DNA of 22,012 nucleotides from Euprymna scolopes. Its lineage: Eukaryota > Mollusca > Cephalopoda > Sepiida > Sepiolidae. The stretch is taken from NCBI GenBank assembly GCA_024364805.1, contig CM044490.1:126562364-126584375 (forward strand), written 5' to 3'. A program made the position numbers and the translations under genes. This document shows positions 20,191-22,012 of this stretch, piece after piece; position 1 is the stretch's first letter, and each line of letters opens with the position of its first letter. The notes below the pieces were generated by a model. The model searched no databases. It was not told the origin of the DNA and was given only the letters and a program-made list of their open reading frames with translations.

Positions 20191-20195
20191 GTGGC

Positions 20196-20360
20196 TATTT
20201 TTTTTTATTTTTATAACCTAATACATATTTTATGTAATATTTCGTATATTGGATTATCTTGGTGCTGAACAAATACTAAGTATAAGTTGTAAGAAAGTAG
20301 TAATAAGTTGTAGAAATCAAATAATAAACACTAATAGGAATTGAAATAATATTTAGAAAC

Positions 20361-20362
<2 letters not shown>
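20196..20362. other. AT-rich spacer, no recognised gene
   Basis: Nothing is recognised between the LINE 5' end and the AT microsatellite. Confidence 0.45.
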
Positions 20363-20396
<34 letters not shown>

Positions 20397-20434
20397 ATTT
20401 AACTATATATATATATATTCATATATATATATGT

Positions 20435-20526
<92 letters not shown>
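20363..20526. repeat. Long compound (TA)n microsatellite
   Basis: TA runs are interrupted by CTATTTAAC, TTC and TG words up to about 20450, then pure TA runs to 20526. Confidence 0.96.
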
Positions 20527-20530
<4 letters not shown>

Positions 20531-22012
20531 CGGTAACCCAGAGGTAGTCAACATTTTTAACCTTAATTTTAATTTTAAATTCGGTCACTAATTCTGGTCC
20601 AGCCTCTATATAAAACGGTGGAAAGATTGACCAGTCGATGAACCCATATTTTCTATTTGGGATTTAAACATTCTACTAATACATAGATTTTTTGCGCTTA
20701 AACGTACTCGTTGCAAAACTACAAAAACAACGTTAATTGTAGTTTTCTTTCATTGCCGGCATTTTACGAATTTGTTTACATAGAAAGAAGAACCGAAAAT
20801 AAAAAAATAAAACATTTTTTATATGCTTTTTGTATTCTCATTGCCTAATAAAATCGCCATCAAACGAAACAAACACACCCAAATATGTTTTACTTATATA
20901 GAAAAATTATAAACTTCTTGTCAACTCACATAATAAGAATATATTTTATTATTATTTATGGAAAATAGTTGTTTTTCTCCTCATAGGTAAGACACATATT
21001 TCATCATGTCTTTCAGCAGTAAAATTATATTTTAGTGTTATTTGGAATAGAAATGATGAATCTGATAAAATATTTTTTTAAGTATAAGTTGTAGTCAGTC
21101 CGGAATGTTTGCCACTATTTCAAAAGTTTATTACGTAAATAACATGATGTGTTAACAAACATGCTGTCTATGTAATTTTAGTCTTCATAATAGTTTTAAA
21201 ATAAGCATTAAATGATGCTAATATCTTGTATTCGAACTTAATTATATGCAGACAAAGAAGTAATATATCCTATAGATGTTTTATTTATTTTAATCAACAT
21301 TTTTAATTCTCTTTGGGGCATTGATAACTAGTATGAGTATAAAAATCAACGTTGTAAGTTTTTAATATTTCTTATTTTTTCTGTATTACTTAAGATAAAA
21401 TATTAGTTCTGTTTCTGTTAGAAGAGTATTCCCTTATCCTGTGGTAACAGTATACCTTGTGATGATCAACAACTCATTTTAATCAAACAAGTTGGTAACA
21501 TAAAACTGGGACCGATTGCATTAAAATGCCACTGCGAAATCGAAATTGACTTGATTGAAAAGGTTTAAGTTTCTTTGGAATTAATTAGTAATTTCATTAA
21601 ACGTACCCGACAGTATCACCGCTATATATTGTAGAGCATAGCTTTCCCATTCGCATAATTTCTCTAGGCTCTAGTTTACTGAAGTTTTATGTTAATGATT
21701 ATAGAGTATTATATAATAATTAGATGCCATTCATATAAACATCTGCAAATGTCAGATAAGGATTGGAGTTAATTAAGTCTTATTCAGAAATTCATATACA
21801 GAAAAATGAATTATCACTTGTTAGATTATAGTATTCTCATAAATTACCACTGTAGTAATGCACACATTCAAGCATATATGAAAAAAATCAAGGAAAATGG
21901 GGGGAAGAGTTAATATTATTCACGCTCTCTTTTTGAATTTTGCTCAGGCAACAGTCTAGTAATACTTCTTCCAATCTCTTTCCCCATTTTATCCTGCATT
22001 TTCTATATATAT
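20527..22012. other. AT-rich DNA, no recognised gene
   Basis: No coding region or RNA gene is seen. The word CAGAGGTAGTCAACATTTTT at 20539 resembles the terminal sequence of hAT-type MITEs, but no matching opposite end was found in the window. Confidence 0.45.

Larger units (their letters stand above)
16727..20195 (-). mobile_element. Near-full-length LINE of R2/R4-like (restriction-like endonuclease) type, broken
   Basis: Reading the minus strand from 20195 to 16727, the family's parts appear in order: an N-terminal zinc-finger remnant (TCPEN...GGVRIARECP), a basic pre-RT region, an RT domain with a FMDD box, a thumb region, a Cys/His block and an endonuclease domain. At about 3.47 kb it is close to the usual size of these single-ORF elements. 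Stops and frameshifts occur throughout, so it cannot act. Family assignment rests on domain order and on motif recall; the C-terminal endonuclease, absent from copies A-C, separates it clearly from them. Plus-strand open frames over this stretch are antisense shadows. Confidence 0.85.

Overview
This window reads as transposon-rich, AT-rich intergenic or intronic DNA from an invertebrate. A mollusc, most likely a cephalopod such as an octopus, fits best. The reasons are many long (AT)n tracts, several decayed LINE copies of two lineages common in cephalopods and other lophotrochozoans, and a tRNA-headed SINE. The species call is inference. I find no host protein-coding gene, rRNA or functional tRNA; no splice-supported exon can be defended.

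Layout. 1-1000: AT-rich flank with a candidate 465-bp terminal-inverted-repeat element (520-984) that carries a near-perfect 44-bp palindrome. 1066-2635: an old plus-strand copy (A) of a jockey/CR1-like LINE. 4042-4281: a minus-strand reverse transcriptase scrap of a different LINE. 4830-5648: a CT/AT microsatellite, then a young, 5'-truncated copy (B) of the same family as A, with an intact 174-codon C-terminal frame and a poly-A-like tail. 5.6-11.1 kb: AT-rich DNA with no recognised gene, holding long AT, ATT/GTT and compound microsatellites, an exact 97-bp tandem duplication (7274-7460), a pair of spaced direct repeats (8182 and 8388) and a GC-richer unexplained island (about 10250-10840). 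11487-12285: about three units of a 250-270 bp tandem repeat, each with a hairpin. 13207-13326: tRNA-derived SINE running into a (TA)n tail. 14050-15720: a second long, decayed copy (C) of the copy A LINE. 16058-16175: a second tRNA-like repeat on the minus strand. 16664-20195: a near-full-length, broken LINE on the minus strand, with an N-terminal zinc-finger remnant, an RT with an FMDD box and a C-terminal restriction-like endonuclease (R2/R4-like architecture), ending in an (ATT)n tail. 20.2-22.0 kb: a long AT microsatellite and AT-rich DNA with nothing else recognised.

No genes here work together as a pathway. The biology is insertion history: three same-strand copies of one LINE of different ages, a separate site-specific-type LINE lineage on the other strand, and simple repeats next to several insertions. 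I did not find a convincing undescribed system. The best leads are the TIR element with its palindrome, the hairpin-bearing tandem array with similar sequences at both edges, and the unexplained 10.25-10.84 kb island.
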